NCBI RefSeq assembly: GCF_024642405.1
Contig: NZ_JAHEBC010000006.1
Coordinates: 1 to 34,233, forward strand
Source of the DNA: Algoriphagus sp.
GTDB taxonomy: Bacteria; Bacteroidota; Bacteroidia; Cytophagales; Cyclobacteriaceae
Direction: 5' to 3'
Length of the DNA: 34,233 nt
Shown here: piece after piece, positions 1 through 8,261 of the stretch
Numbering within the stretch: the first letter of the stretch is position 1
Layout of the letters: the number at the start of each line of letters is the position of its first letter
Program-made: the position numbers and the translations under genes
Notes under the pieces: generated by a model
Databases searched by the model: none
What the model was told of the DNA's origin: nothing
What the model saw: only the letters and a program-made list of their open reading frames with translations

Positions 1-413
1 GTATCTATTTGTAAAAACTTGGCCGCAATTAAAGCTGAACTTACTTTTTTGAATTTCTTGTAATATTTAGAATGAAGCTTTGAAAGAGCAATATCATTAT
101 TAATCGTTCTTTTGGCTAAATCATCTGCCTCGTCTTCCCCAATAGTTTCAAAATTCTCTAAATAATCGTTGATAATAATCATTCTTTCTCGAGAAATAGA
201 TTTTCTCTCTTCTTCATAAGCTTGGTAAACGGTCCAAAAGCCAGGGGCTATAGCATCCGGTAAATCCATGTAAGCATCTACAAGCATTTTTTTATCTTTT
301 CCAAAAGCTGATTGAATTAAAGTGATTTCGTCATCGATTGTCATCGTTTGTGAAATAGCATCTACCGTAGGTAAAGCCATTAAAAGAACTACTATAAAAA
401 TCCAATTTTTCAT
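1..413 (-). CDS. Secreted hypothetical protein, 5' part only (cut by window edge)
   Basis: This reading frame is absent from the ORF track because it runs off the window. On the minus strand it starts at the ATG at 413-411 and stays open to base 1, giving 137 codons. The first ~22 residues (MKNWIFIVVLLMALPTVDA...) form a signal peptide. The mature part is charged and apparently all-helical, with a 'FWTVYQAYEEERKSISRER' stretch, then 'IINDY' and a Lys-rich 'HSKYYKKFKKVSSALIAAKF' region. Small helical secreted proteins of this general look (Spy/CpxP-like) are common in Bacteroidota, but I do not recognise a named family. It lies 128 bp downstream of the BamA-like gene on the same strand. The C-terminus is outside the window. 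Confidence 0.8.
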   Translation of the reverse strand, partial: MKNWIFIVVLLMALPTVDAISQTMTIDDEITLIQSAFGKDKKMLVDAYMDLPDAIAPGFWTVYQAYEEERKSISRERMIIINDYLENFETIGEDEADDLAKRTINNDIALSKLHSKYYKKFKKVSSALIAAKFLQID

Positions 414-541
414 AATATTATTGATTTAGAACTCTCAAATATAACTCCGAAATTAAACAGTAAATAGACTACTTTATAAACTTTGACTGTTTAATCGAGA
501 AGAATGAATAAATGTTTACAAAAAAATGTGTTTTTACCTTT

Positions 542-1741
542 CTAAAAAGACTCATTTACATTCAGGTAAAATCCTGAATTCCCTTTACTTCCAAAACCAT
601 AATCCGCAGAAATTGTAGTTCTATTTTCTTTGTTAATCATCACTCGAAAACCAACTCCATAAGCAGCATTGATTTTTTCAAGAAGTTTTTCGTTGGTCAT
701 TTTACTGCCAAAGGACGAAGCGTTAAAAAATAAGGTTCCACCAAATGTTTCTTTGTTTTTTTGAAGAGGAAATCTGTATTCGGCCTCTGAATATAGCATA
801 GACTCACCACGGAATCTACCTTGAGCATATCCTCTTCCAGATCTACCAAACATATCGTAGCCGATTGAGGGTAAATTCATGTAGGGTAGGTCTCCTGAAA
901 CTAAGAAATTGCCAAGACCCCAGAGTGCAATCAGATGTCTTTTTCTATTCTCACTTAGGTTAAAGTAATGCCTGTAATCAAGCAATAGAGTGGAGGAATT
1001 CTTGTCTGACCCCATAAAACTTGGATTGACTTTATATGAAATTAGGGCAAAGTTTTTTTCATAAGGTGAAACGGCAATATCTCGGTTTTCCATGACACCG
1101 TTAAAAGTTATCCCAGAAAGTGTGTATTTATCTTGGTTGAAACCTAATTGTGAATTATAAAAATCATGTGAATAGTTTAATTCTGAAGGGAGAGATTCAG
1201 TATCCAAAAAGTTTTCAATTTTTGAAAATACATCTAAGTGATATCCTACTCCGAGGTAAAATTTTGAATCACCAATTTTTTTTAAGGCTGTTTCGTAAAA
1301 TCGAATCCAAGAATAATCCATTTGTTGCTCACCCCACAAAACTCCTTGTTGATTTGGATTTTCTATTGGTTCATTTGGAGAAGAACTTCCTAAACCATAG
1401 GTGGGTTGGGATGTTATGAAATATCTCCAATCTCCTACTAATATCCATTTATCTTCAGATAGAAAAATATTTGATCGGGAACTGAAGATCCATTGCTTTT
1501 TAGTTGTGTAAAGAAAATTCCCGACAATGTTTGAGAGATGGGTGTTTTCAGGTTCTCCCATCCTCCATGTAGCAGAAGGAGCTAGTCCAAAAAGCCATCC
1601 ATTAGCCGGGTTTGAACCTATCGCTGGCAAAGGAACCAGTTTAAAGTCTCTAATTTGATTTGGCTTATAAGATTTTTGATCCTGGCCGAGTAAAACTTGA
1701 GTAAAAATTAATACTAGAAATACAGTCAGGATTTTTTTCAT
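542..1741 (-). CDS. BamA/TamA family (Omp85-type) outer membrane beta-barrel protein without POTRA domains
   Basis: The protein has 399 residues. A signal peptide (MKKILTVFLVLIFTQVLLGQ) is followed by alternating beta-strand sequence typical of the bacterial surface antigen (D15/Omp85) barrel: 'PLPAIGSNPANGWLFG' near the start, 'GGTLFFNASSFGS' late, and a C-terminal Phe (NVNESF), the usual outer-membrane barrel ending. At ~400 residues there is room for the barrel only, with no POTRA repeats, so it is unlikely to be the essential BamA. Related stand-alone barrels are frequent in Bacteroidota and mostly uncharacterised. Its ATG overlaps the stop of the upstream porin gene by one base (TAATG on the minus strand), which implies translational coupling. 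The family call is fairly firm and the substrate is unknown. Confidence 0.8.
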   Translation of the reverse strand: MKKILTVFLVLIFTQVLLGQDQKSYKPNQIRDFKLVPLPAIGSNPANGWLFGLAPSATWRMGEPENTHLSNIVGNFLYTTKKQWIFSSRSNIFLSEDKWILVGDWRYFITSQPTYGLGSSSPNEPIENPNQQGVLWGEQQMDYSWIRFYETALKKIGDSKFYLGVGYHLDVFSKIENFLDTESLPSELNYSHDFYNSQLGFNQDKYTLSGITFNGVMENRDIAVSPYEKNFALISYKVNPSFMGSDKNSSTLLLDYRHYFNLSENRKRHLIALWGLGNFLVSGDLPYMNLPSIGYDMFGRSGRGYAQGRFRGESMLYSEAEYRFPLQKNKETFGGTLFFNASSFGSKMTNEKLLEKINAAYGVGFRVMINKENRTTISADYGFGSKGNSGFYLNVNESF

Positions 1742-2976
1742 TAGAATGATATTTCGTATTGAAGTCTGAATCTCAATTCATCACTTTGGGGAAGTGCTTG
1801 ATCCTCAAAAGTGAATTTGGTGATTTCGGTAGTCAATTTATTTAAATGACCAACAAAAAACCAGTTGAAAGCTAAAGCTAATTCTTTTTGTTTGTTTTTT
1901 GTTATGGTTAGATCTGGTCTGATTTCAGCATACCTCATAGCAATTTCGAGCGGTTTTGGCCAAAAATTAAAAATCTGATAAGGGAAATATCCGGCAGTCA
2001 AATAATATCCGCCTAAATTGGTGCTTCCACTATCTTCAAAATTATCAACAATGTTTTTTCTATGGAATTCACTAGCCCAAGAAAATCCTTTATAATTAAA
2101 AGCAGTTTCAATATTATATTGTTTGATGGTGTATTGACCATCATTTGTGCCTTCGAATCCAGCCAAATTACCGCCACCAGAACTTGAAAATCGCGTATAT
2201 GGGCTGGTATTGGTGATTCCTGCCAAAGCAATTAATGCGGCTGGTTTTTCCGAAACTTGTAGATCACCTCCAGAAAATGGGACTTCTCTTCCAAATATAT
2301 TCCACTGGAATCTACCGAAATACATCATTTTGGAATCATCATTAAACCGAGAACCTCTACCGGTACCTGTAAATACTCCCAACCAATAATCGAAATTAGC
2401 TGAACCACCACCATTCAAATTTCCATAAATAGAAACTCCTTGTTGCCGGTCCACGGTAAATGTTCTATTCAGTAATGATCTGTCTACTAATTGCTGATTT
2501 CCACTACTGATAAATCGTTCTCGGGTATATTCAACTTTCCATTGACCTGCTTTAAAATTTAGCCACGGCCATTTTTCTAACATGATTCTAAAATCGAGTA
2601 AGATACTTTGTCCAAGTTCATATTCGAAATAATATTTTAACCAAGGTTGGTAGGCATGTCCCCCAATTTTTAGTCTTGCTCTGTTTATTTTAAAAAGTCT
2701 AACATCTTGATTTCTAAAGTCATTGAATGTTATTGGGTCTTGATCATCTGGAGCAGCGAACCTGAATTGTAATCTACTAGCAAGCTGTAATTCAAACTTT
2801 TCATCTGCTGTTGTAAATACAAAGCCTTTTGAAGTATGCTTAATAGCTTTTTCTTTAGTTATAGAAGTAAGTTTTGAGCTATCATTTTCTTGGGCAAGAG
2901 AAAAATTAAATATTAAGAAAAAGAAAAATGGTATAATTTTGACTAAATGGCTAAGATTGACCCTTGTGGAATTCAT
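1741..2976 (-). CDS. Porin of the OprO/OprP (phosphate-selective porin O/P) type
   Basis: The protein has 411 residues with a hydrophobic signal peptide ending near 'FNFSLAQ'. The body has the hallmarks of the porin O/P family (PF07396): 'FELQLASRLQFRF', then 'KINRARLKIGGHAYQPWLKY', 'WLNFKAGQWKVEYTRER' and 'FTVDRQQGVSIYG', followed by many short aromatic beta strands and a C-terminal Phe (YEISF). The family forms trimeric anion-type channels in the outer membrane. In Bacteroidota the real solute is usually unknown, so phosphate selectivity should not be assumed. It is the first gene of a two-gene unit with the BamA-like barrel, and the two reading frames share one base. Confidence 0.87.
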   Translation of the reverse strand: MNSTRVNLSHLVKIIPFFFFLIFNFSLAQENDSSKLTSITKEKAIKHTSKGFVFTTADEKFELQLASRLQFRFAAPDDQDPITFNDFRNQDVRLFKINRARLKIGGHAYQPWLKYYFEYELGQSILLDFRIMLEKWPWLNFKAGQWKVEYTRERFISSGNQQLVDRSLLNRTFTVDRQQGVSIYGNLNGGGSANFDYWLGVFTGTGRGSRFNDDSKMMYFGRFQWNIFGREVPFSGGDLQVSEKPAALIALAGITNTSPYTRFSSSGGGNLAGFEGTNDGQYTIKQYNIETAFNYKGFSWASEFHRKNIVDNFEDSGSTNLGGYYLTAGYFPYQIFNFWPKPLEIAMRYAEIRPDLTITKNKQKELALAFNWFFVGHLNKLTTEITKFTFEDQALPQSDELRFRLQYEISF

Positions 2977-3017
2977 TGAGATTCTGAATGGTGAAGTTTT
3001 AGGGAGGCAAAAAACGG

Positions 3018-3058
3018 AAAAAGCATCGAGAAAAATTAGAATTTCCCCGATGCTTTTT
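3018..3058 (-). terminator. Intrinsic terminator after the small barrel gene
   Basis: AAGCATCG (3021-3028) pairs with CGATGCTT (3048-3055), extended by A/T pairs on both sides, with a ~19-nt loop. It lies just past the stop of the 3078-3740 gene. Read on the minus strand the stem is followed by a short U run. It separates the OmpA-family cluster from the porin unit. Confidence 0.7.
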
Positions 3059-3077
3059 TTAATATTTATAGAAAAAC

Positions 3078-3740
3078 TTACTTAGAAGCTTGGGGTAATC
3101 TGAAAACAAGTCCTCCTTCTAAACCAAATTGATACATGCTGCTATAACTAGATAATCCTCCTCCGACTCCGCCTGTTCCGAAATATAATCCTCCTCCAAT
3201 GGCCTGAGTGGCAGAAAATAGACTTGCTTGGGCTCTAAAAGCAACATTGCTCGATAACCAGAAATTTGCTCCACCTCTTATATTGTAGGAGAACTTTGTA
3301 GCAGAATTGCTATTTCCATTATCAGGGTTGTTTACATTAAATATCCCCATTCCAACTCCAATTCCAGCAAAAGGTTCTACTGTTTCATTGACAGGAAAAT
3401 ATCTTGTAACATTTAGCATCACCCAGTTTATGGCTAGATCAAAATTTGTATTTTGAATAGCTCCTCCTAAAAAACCTCCATCTTGATAAATAGTAGGAGC
3501 ATTAGTGTCTTGCCTTAAATATTGGATTTCGATAGCTCCTCTATTTGGGATGTGATATTCTATTCCAGCTCCCCAACGTAATCCATCTTGAATTTGGCCC
3601 TCGTAGAAAGAGTTACTTGAAAAATAAGAGTCTACTTTATCTTTGAAGATGTAGCCTGCGTAAGTATTGATTCGCAATTCTTGGGAAAAACCTATTCCAG
3701 AAATGGAAATAAAGGTTAGTAACAATAATATTCTTTTCAT
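3078..3740 (-). CDS. Outer membrane beta-barrel protein, OmpW/porin-like, function unknown
   Basis: The protein has 220 residues with a signal peptide (MKRILLLLTFISISGIGFSQ). The mature part is a small predicted barrel: 'AGYIFKDKVDSYF', 'WGAGIEYHIPNRGAIEIQYL', 'VEPFAGIGVGMGIFNVN', a Gly-rich 'GGGLYFGTGGVGGGLSS' loop and a final strand 'QFGLEGGLVFRL'. This is the common 'outer membrane beta-barrel' architecture (eight to ten strands) in Bacteroidota. The gene lies 36 bp downstream of the OmpA-family gene on the same strand and ends at a clear terminator, so it is probably the third gene of that transcript. I cannot assign a specific role. Confidence 0.75.
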   Translation of the reverse strand: MKRILLLLTFISISGIGFSQELRINTYAGYIFKDKVDSYFSSNSFYEGQIQDGLRWGAGIEYHIPNRGAIEIQYLRQDTNAPTIYQDGGFLGGAIQNTNFDLAINWVMLNVTRYFPVNETVEPFAGIGVGMGIFNVNNPDNGNSNSATKFSYNIRGGANFWLSSNVAFRAQASLFSATQAIGGGLYFGTGGVGGGLSSYSSMYQFGLEGGLVFRLPQASK

Positions 3741-3776
3741 AATTCGTTTATTGAATTTTTAAAAGTAGTAAATACT

Positions 3777-6098
3777 TCAATACAAAACTCTAATTTCAAC
3801 TCTTCTATCGTTTTCAACAGATCCTTTAGTACTACCTCTGATGATCATTCCTCCAGTATTTTTTTCAATCCTCTCAGGTTCAATACCATATTCTTCCTGG
3901 AGTAATCGAGCAACCTCATTTACTCGTTTTTCTGAAATTTGTAGGTTATAGGATACTGATCCGGTATTATCCGCATAACCAATTAATTCTACCTTAACAT
4001 CAGGATTTTCTTCTAAATATTTAATAATTGGGGTTAGCTTGGCTAATTCCGGCTCAGTTAATGTGGTTTTGTTGATCTCAAAATAAACTTCAATTTTACT
4101 TTGATGCAGTAATTGAGGAATTGTTTTTTCAATTTCTACGGTATCTATTTGTCTTGGAACATTTCTTAAACTATCGATCAACATGGAATCCAAAGCAATT
4201 CTGGCAAGAAGCATGGAATCATAGGACGCTTGTTGCTCGGCTTCCTTTTTTTCACCACTATTTGCAATGGCAGCAGTAGCTGCTGCTGTTCCACCAACCA
4301 ACAGCGCATCTTTTAAAAGTTCATTGTTTTTCTTTTCAATTTTCTCTTGCTTTTTCCTGTTCTTTTCAAGTTTTTTAGCAGTTTTATTATCTACAGCCTC
4401 TGCATTGATCAAGACTTCTTGAGGCTCAGATTCTGCCACTCTTTCATCAGTCTTTTGAGGCTCGTCAGGGATTTTTGAAGCAAAAGCCATCATCATGGCA
4501 GAGTCCCTTGTAGCTTGTGCCTGTAGCATTTCTGAGCGGAAGGATTCCATTTCCTCCTCAAATTGATCCCTGGTCATCATTCCTTCAGTTTGAGCTCTTT
4601 GAAGAGCCGCACTTTCTTGGGCTGAATCTAATTGTAGTACAGTAGGATTTCCAGCAGAATATAATATCCTGCTGACTTGCCCAGGATAGATAATCAACTC
4701 TCGCATCATGGCAGCAGAATCCAAGGACAATTGTTCGGGAGAACTGCTATTTTGAATAGCTTTTAAAGAATCCAATTTAAACTGGTTCTGATTGGCCAAA
4801 CCATTGATGTTAGCCAATTCGCCTATTACAAAAGATTTTTCATTTTCAAAATTGCTAATTCTAACATCACGGATATTTGTAGAAACACTACTATCTCTCT
4901 CAGCCAGACCAATGGCCTGATCTAATCCTTGAACTTCAGTTTGGATGGAGTCTCGTTCTACTGTTAATTGATCTTGAATTATTTGAAGAGAGTCGATTTC
5001 ATTTTGTATTGTCACTAATTGAGCCGAATCTGCCACATATCCTTTGGAAAGATCTTTGGAATTCGACGGAAGTTGAATGACTGTAAAGTAATTATTTGTC
5101 GTTCCTGATAGCTTTTCATTTAATTCAGCCTCTTCTTCAGCCAATTGTTTTTGCGAGAGTTCTGTTGGAACATAGGTATACCTCTGGGTAATCACAGGAG
5201 GTCTAAACGCTTCTTTATTCGCTCCAAAGCTGAATTTAACGCCAATCCCATGGTATATGTACCAATCATTACGTCCATTATTTGAACCTCTATTAGGGTT
5301 ATCAACGGTTACTAAATTTGTTCCAGGCTTTGCTGCATAAAGCTGGAAATCATTATCATAAATTGTTCGGTAAACTCCAGAGATATCATCTAGGTAATCT
5401 GTTGCTGCTCTTTTAAAATCCGATTGTGCAAATAATTCTATAGTTTTTGTTATTCTAAATCTAAATCCTAATCCCACATTTGCATAGAACGTGGCATCTC
5501 TATAACCATTTGGGTTTTCTGTATTTAGATTTGCAAGGTTGGTCTCAAATGTTCCATCCGGAATAGTATTGATATTTCTATAATCATATCTATTTTCATT
5601 TTCATCCAGAAGGTCACCGTAAACTTTGAATGTTTGAACACCTAGTCCGATTGTCAAATAAGGAGCAAAAAATGATTTGCCTGAAAGTAACCAATTGTTA
5701 TCTGGTTTGATCACAAATGATAATCCTGCATCATACAAGTCTGTTTGGAAATTTAAAGCTCGATCAAAATTGGGGCTTTCTGTAAAAAGTGTCCCATCAT
5801 TTTGAATAAAACGATCTCCTGAACCAAATTGGTAGCTTCCTGCCGATAACATTAACCCAACAGAATTTCCTAAGGCATATTCCAAAGACAATTGATAGGA
5901 AAGTTGTTCTGAGTAATTTTCATAGCGCTTATAGAGCTTAGTGAAATTTTGAAAATTATTCACTTTGAGTGGCTTAATATCTCCCAAATAGTTTGTTGTA
6001 CCTGCACTAAATCCTATCCTCCATTTGTTGCCATGAAGCTGTGCTTGAGCATTTAGTATAAGAAAAAGGGAAAATATAATTGTGAATAGCTTCTTCAT
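3777..6098 (-). CDS. Large modular OmpA-family protein: N-terminal barrel, coiled-coil middle, C-terminal peptidoglycan-binding domain
   Basis: The protein has 773 residues with a signal peptide ending near 'LNAQA'. Residues ~22-300 look like a DUF6089/PorG-type barrel ('IGFSAGTTNYLGDIKPL', 'YIYHGIGVKFSFGA'). Residues ~310-560 are long, charged and heptad-rich, compatible with coiled coils. Residues ~565-610 are Lys/Glu-rich, followed by an Ala-rich 'GGTAAATAAIA' stretch. Residues ~655-773 are an OmpA-like domain with 'GYADNTGSVSYNLQISEKR', which keeps the Asp and Arg used to bind diaminopimelate in peptidoglycan. It is therefore predicted to tether the outer membrane to the wall through a long periplasmic arm. 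It follows the 387-aa gene by 4 bp. Confidence 0.85.
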   Translation of the reverse strand: MKKLFTIIFSLFLILNAQAQLHGNKWRIGFSAGTTNYLGDIKPLKVNNFQNFTKLYKRYENYSEQLSYQLSLEYALGNSVGLMLSAGSYQFGSGDRFIQNDGTLFTESPNFDRALNFQTDLYDAGLSFVIKPDNNWLLSGKSFFAPYLTIGLGVQTFKVYGDLLDENENRYDYRNINTIPDGTFETNLANLNTENPNGYRDATFYANVGLGFRFRITKTIELFAQSDFKRAATDYLDDISGVYRTIYDNDFQLYAAKPGTNLVTVDNPNRGSNNGRNDWYIYHGIGVKFSFGANKEAFRPPVITQRYTYVPTELSQKQLAEEEAELNEKLSGTTNNYFTVIQLPSNSKDLSKGYVADSAQLVTIQNEIDSLQIIQDQLTVERDSIQTEVQGLDQAIGLAERDSSVSTNIRDVRISNFENEKSFVIGELANINGLANQNQFKLDSLKAIQNSSSPEQLSLDSAAMMRELIIYPGQVSRILYSAGNPTVLQLDSAQESAALQRAQTEGMMTRDQFEEEMESFRSEMLQAQATRDSAMMMAFASKIPDEPQKTDERVAESEPQEVLINAEAVDNKTAKKLEKNRKKQEKIEKKNNELLKDALLVGGTAAATAAIANSGEKKEAEQQASYDSMLLARIALDSMLIDSLRNVPRQIDTVEIEKTIPQLLHQSKIEVYFEINKTTLTEPELAKLTPIIKYLEENPDVKVELIGYADNTGSVSYNLQISEKRVNEVARLLQEEYGIEPERIEKNTGGMIIRGSTKGSVENDRRVEIRVLY

Positions 6099-6102
6099 AC
6101 CC

Positions 6103-7266
6103 TTATTTCTTGTTTCCGAAACCTAACCACAATTTAAACTCAGCACTTAGTCCCACAAAAGGTTGGAAGCTATTTACATTATTACCCGAAAGAGTTTCGG
6201 TTGTAATAAAAGTACCACCGGCATTTAGTCTGATTACTCTGAAAAAGTTATAACCTAGACCTATGTAAACAGGTCTATCAATGATAGGACCCGATATTCT
6301 TTCATTTAAACTATTTTCCATTTTGCCTGAAATAAAAGCTCCTGTTGAAATGGATAAGTTGTTCATGAATCTAGCAAAGGTTCTATTTCCTAAAGGAAAT
6401 GAAAAACCAACGTAGGGGCTATGAACGAATTCCTGATCAGGCAGATTACTACTCAAAGATATTCCCCCATAACCTACATTAATTGGCAAGGCATTTGAAG
6501 TTTTTTCGGTTGGATAACTTTCAAATACTTTTTCATCTACTCGAACCAACATATTTGGGCTTAAGTATTGGCTAATTTCTGATGAGATGATTGCATTGAG
6601 TTCTTCCAGATATTGAGCCGCATATACTGCTCTGGCATTGTCATTTTCCCCGACACCTGTTGCGTTATATTTTGCCTTTCCCATTTTTAGCTTTTCTCTC
6701 TGTTCCAGTTTAGATAAAGTGATATCGCTAAATCCAGGAAAAGCTTCTCCATTAGGAAGCTCAAAATAATAAGCTCCTTGCTCGAGTATACTCCTGATGT
6801 TATTTAAAATGACTACATCAGACTCAGAAAAATGAATACCACTTTTTTTTATGGTAGTGATGTTACTCAAATAGGTTTTGATATTTTGGCTGATTAAAGC
6901 CCTGACCTCTTCTATTTGCTGCGCTCCTGCTTTTTGATAGAAGCCGAATTCCAAATAATAATCGGTATTAGACCTTAAAGGGTCAGAAACCAAAACCTGA
7001 TAGGAGAGTTCTTTATACCCGAAAGGAGCTTTCCAAAAATAGGAATATCCAGACTTCTCTGTTTTTTTTGCAGGATAAATGGTGAGCTTAACCATTTCAA
7101 TTTTCTCCGGGATTCCTCCAAGAATATAGAATTTTTCTTCTGCAGGTAGCGGCTGGCCACCAGCTATTTTATTTTGGATTAAGTCAAGACTCACTGTAGT
7201 CACTTGACAATAAAGTGGAATCGATAGAAGAAGAATACTTCCTATTAGTAAAAAAAGTTTTTTCAT
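6103..7266 (-). CDS. Exported protein of unknown function, partner of the OmpA-family protein
   Basis: The protein has 387 residues with a signal peptide (MKKLFLLIGSILLLSIPLYC, then Q). The N-terminal ~120 residues look like a beta-rich domain ('EKIEMVKLTIYPAKK', 'SDPLRSNTDYYLEFGFYQ'). Residues ~120-250 are helical. The last ~130 residues look like barrel strands ('INVGYGGISLSSNL', 'YVGFSFPLGNRTF', 'PVYIGLGYNFFRVI', 'FQPFVGLSAEFKLWLGFG'). I do not recognise a family. It is the first gene of the cluster leading into the OmpA-family gene (4-bp gap), so a joint role in the outer membrane or its link to the cell wall is inferred from context only. A plausible promoter sits just upstream. Confidence 0.75.
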   Translation of the reverse strand: MKKLFLLIGSILLLSIPLYCQVTTVSLDLIQNKIAGGQPLPAEEKFYILGGIPEKIEMVKLTIYPAKKTEKSGYSYFWKAPFGYKELSYQVLVSDPLRSNTDYYLEFGFYQKAGAQQIEEVRALISQNIKTYLSNITTIKKSGIHFSESDVVILNNIRSILEQGAYYFELPNGEAFPGFSDITLSKLEQREKLKMGKAKYNATGVGENDNARAVYAAQYLEELNAIISSEISQYLSPNMLVRVDEKVFESYPTEKTSNALPINVGYGGISLSSNLPDQEFVHSPYVGFSFPLGNRTFARFMNNLSISTGAFISGKMENSLNERISGPIIDRPVYIGLGYNFFRVIRLNAGGTFITTETLSGNNVNSFQPFVGLSAEFKLWLGFGNKK

Positions 7267-7685
7267 TTATTTCAATTAACTGGGTATAAAAAACTAGAAA
7301 ATAATGTTTGATTTAATTTTACAAACTGGCTAAAAGTTCTTTCTGACATAATGTTTTATCAATCCTAGAACACAATTAATATAGCGATTATATATAAATT
7401 ACCCATAGAGCTAATTTTTTTCTATTTCAATTTAAAAAGAAAAAGTCGTTTAAATGCAAGATTTTAGTTGCATATATTTTTTACAGAAAGTTCAATTTTT
7501 CTTTTTAAGTATATTCGGTTTCTTACCGCTAGCCGAATAAATACTTGACGGAAGTTTAATTTTATCTGCTAGCGACTGCGGTCTTTGGTGATTGGTCGAA
7601 TGTCCGCATATCTTAAAGCTTTGAACAATACTAGGGGCCGGATTGCGGATATTCATATTTTTATGTTCTGATTCCGATGAAAAAA
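7267..7685. other. Gene-poor block rich in inverted repeats; contains a doubtful 65-codon ORF
   Basis: No convincing gene lies here. On the minus strand an ORF (7492-7689, 65 codons) begins with ATGA overlapping the PAP2 stop, but its sequence is low in hydrophobic core and unlike a known family. The DNA instead shows paired segments: TTAAAAAGAAAAA (7432-7444) with TTTTTCTTTTTAA (7496-7508); ATGCAA (7454-7459) with TTGCAT (7468-7473); CGCTAGC (7527-7533) with GCTAGCG (7568-7574); and GAATGTCCGC (7598-7607) with GCGGATATTC (7645-7654, one G-U pair). The 7520-7650 part appears more GC-rich than the surrounding intergenic DNA. A decayed dispersed repeat or a structured RNA are both possible. Confidence 0.5.
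7296..7325 (-). promoter_or_regulatory. Candidate Bacteroidota-type promoter for the 387-aa/OmpA cluster
   Basis: On the minus strand TTTG (7325-7322) is followed after 18 nt by TATTTTCT (7303-7296), a partial match to the -33 TTTG / -7 TAnnTTTG promoter of Bacteroidota. It lies ~30 bp before the ATG at 7266. The -7 box deviates at its last two positions, so this is tentative. Confidence 0.35.
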
Positions 7686-8261
7686 TCATTTAAGTAAAGA
7701 TTTCAAGATTTCCCTTTTTATAAAAACTATAAAAAACCAACTTATAAGACCAGCTAAAAAACCTATAAAAGCACCCAGTAAAATATCAAAGGGGTAATGT
7801 ACCCCAAGGTAAACCCTTGTATAGGATATAATTGCAGCCCAAAGAAAGAGCCATTTCAAATGCTTTATTTTGGAACCAACTTTAAGATTCAAAAATGTAG
7901 CTATAGCAAAGGTATTTGCTGCATGGGAAGAAGCAAGTCCAAAAAGCCCCCCACATCTTCCATAATTATGTACAATTCCTTCCCATCGTTCATCGTGACA
8001 GGGTCTTAATCTTTCAAAAAAAGGTTTCATTAGTCCTGATGTTGTTTGGTCTGCGATCAGAATAGATAGGGCAACACCACCAAATACCCACCAGCTCATT
8101 TTTGGGTCAGATTTATAAATGAAGTAAACAAGAACTGCATAAAATGGGATCCAAGTTATGGTTTGAGAGATTTGGAACATTATCGGGTCTAACCAGTCCC
8201 AATGAAAAGAATTTAAGAAAATGAATAAATCCTCATCCCATTTTTTTACACTTTCTGTCAT
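7686..8261 (-). CDS. PAP2-superfamily membrane phosphatase
   Basis: The protein has 191 residues with about five or six membrane segments. It carries the three phosphatase motifs: KPFFERLRP (motif 1, K-x6-RP), ASSHAANTF (motif 2, here SSH rather than PSGH), and TRVYLGVHYPFD (motif 3, R-x5-H-x3-D). The family removes phosphate from lipid substrates such as undecaprenyl diphosphate, lipid A or phosphatidylglycerol phosphate at the inner membrane. Sequence alone does not decide which. Its start overlaps the hemF stop by four bases (ATGA), so it is co-translated with hemF. The short length fits the undecaprenyl-PP/lipid phosphatase group of Bacteroidota. Confidence 0.88.
   Translation of the reverse strand: MTESVKKWDEDLFIFLNSFHWDWLDPIMFQISQTITWIPFYAVLVYFIYKSDPKMSWWVFGGVALSILIADQTTSGLMKPFFERLRPCHDERWEGIVHNYGRCGGLFGLASSHAANTFAIATFLNLKVGSKIKHLKWLFLWAAIISYTRVYLGVHYPFDILLGAFIGFLAGLISWFFIVFIKREILKSLLK

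Noticed and set aside
7492-7689. 65-codon minus-strand ORF after the PAP2 gene
   Set aside because: The ATGA overlap is suggestive, but the translation has no recognisable domain and lies on a segment dominated by inverted repeats. Treated as part of a structured intergenic block, not as a gene.
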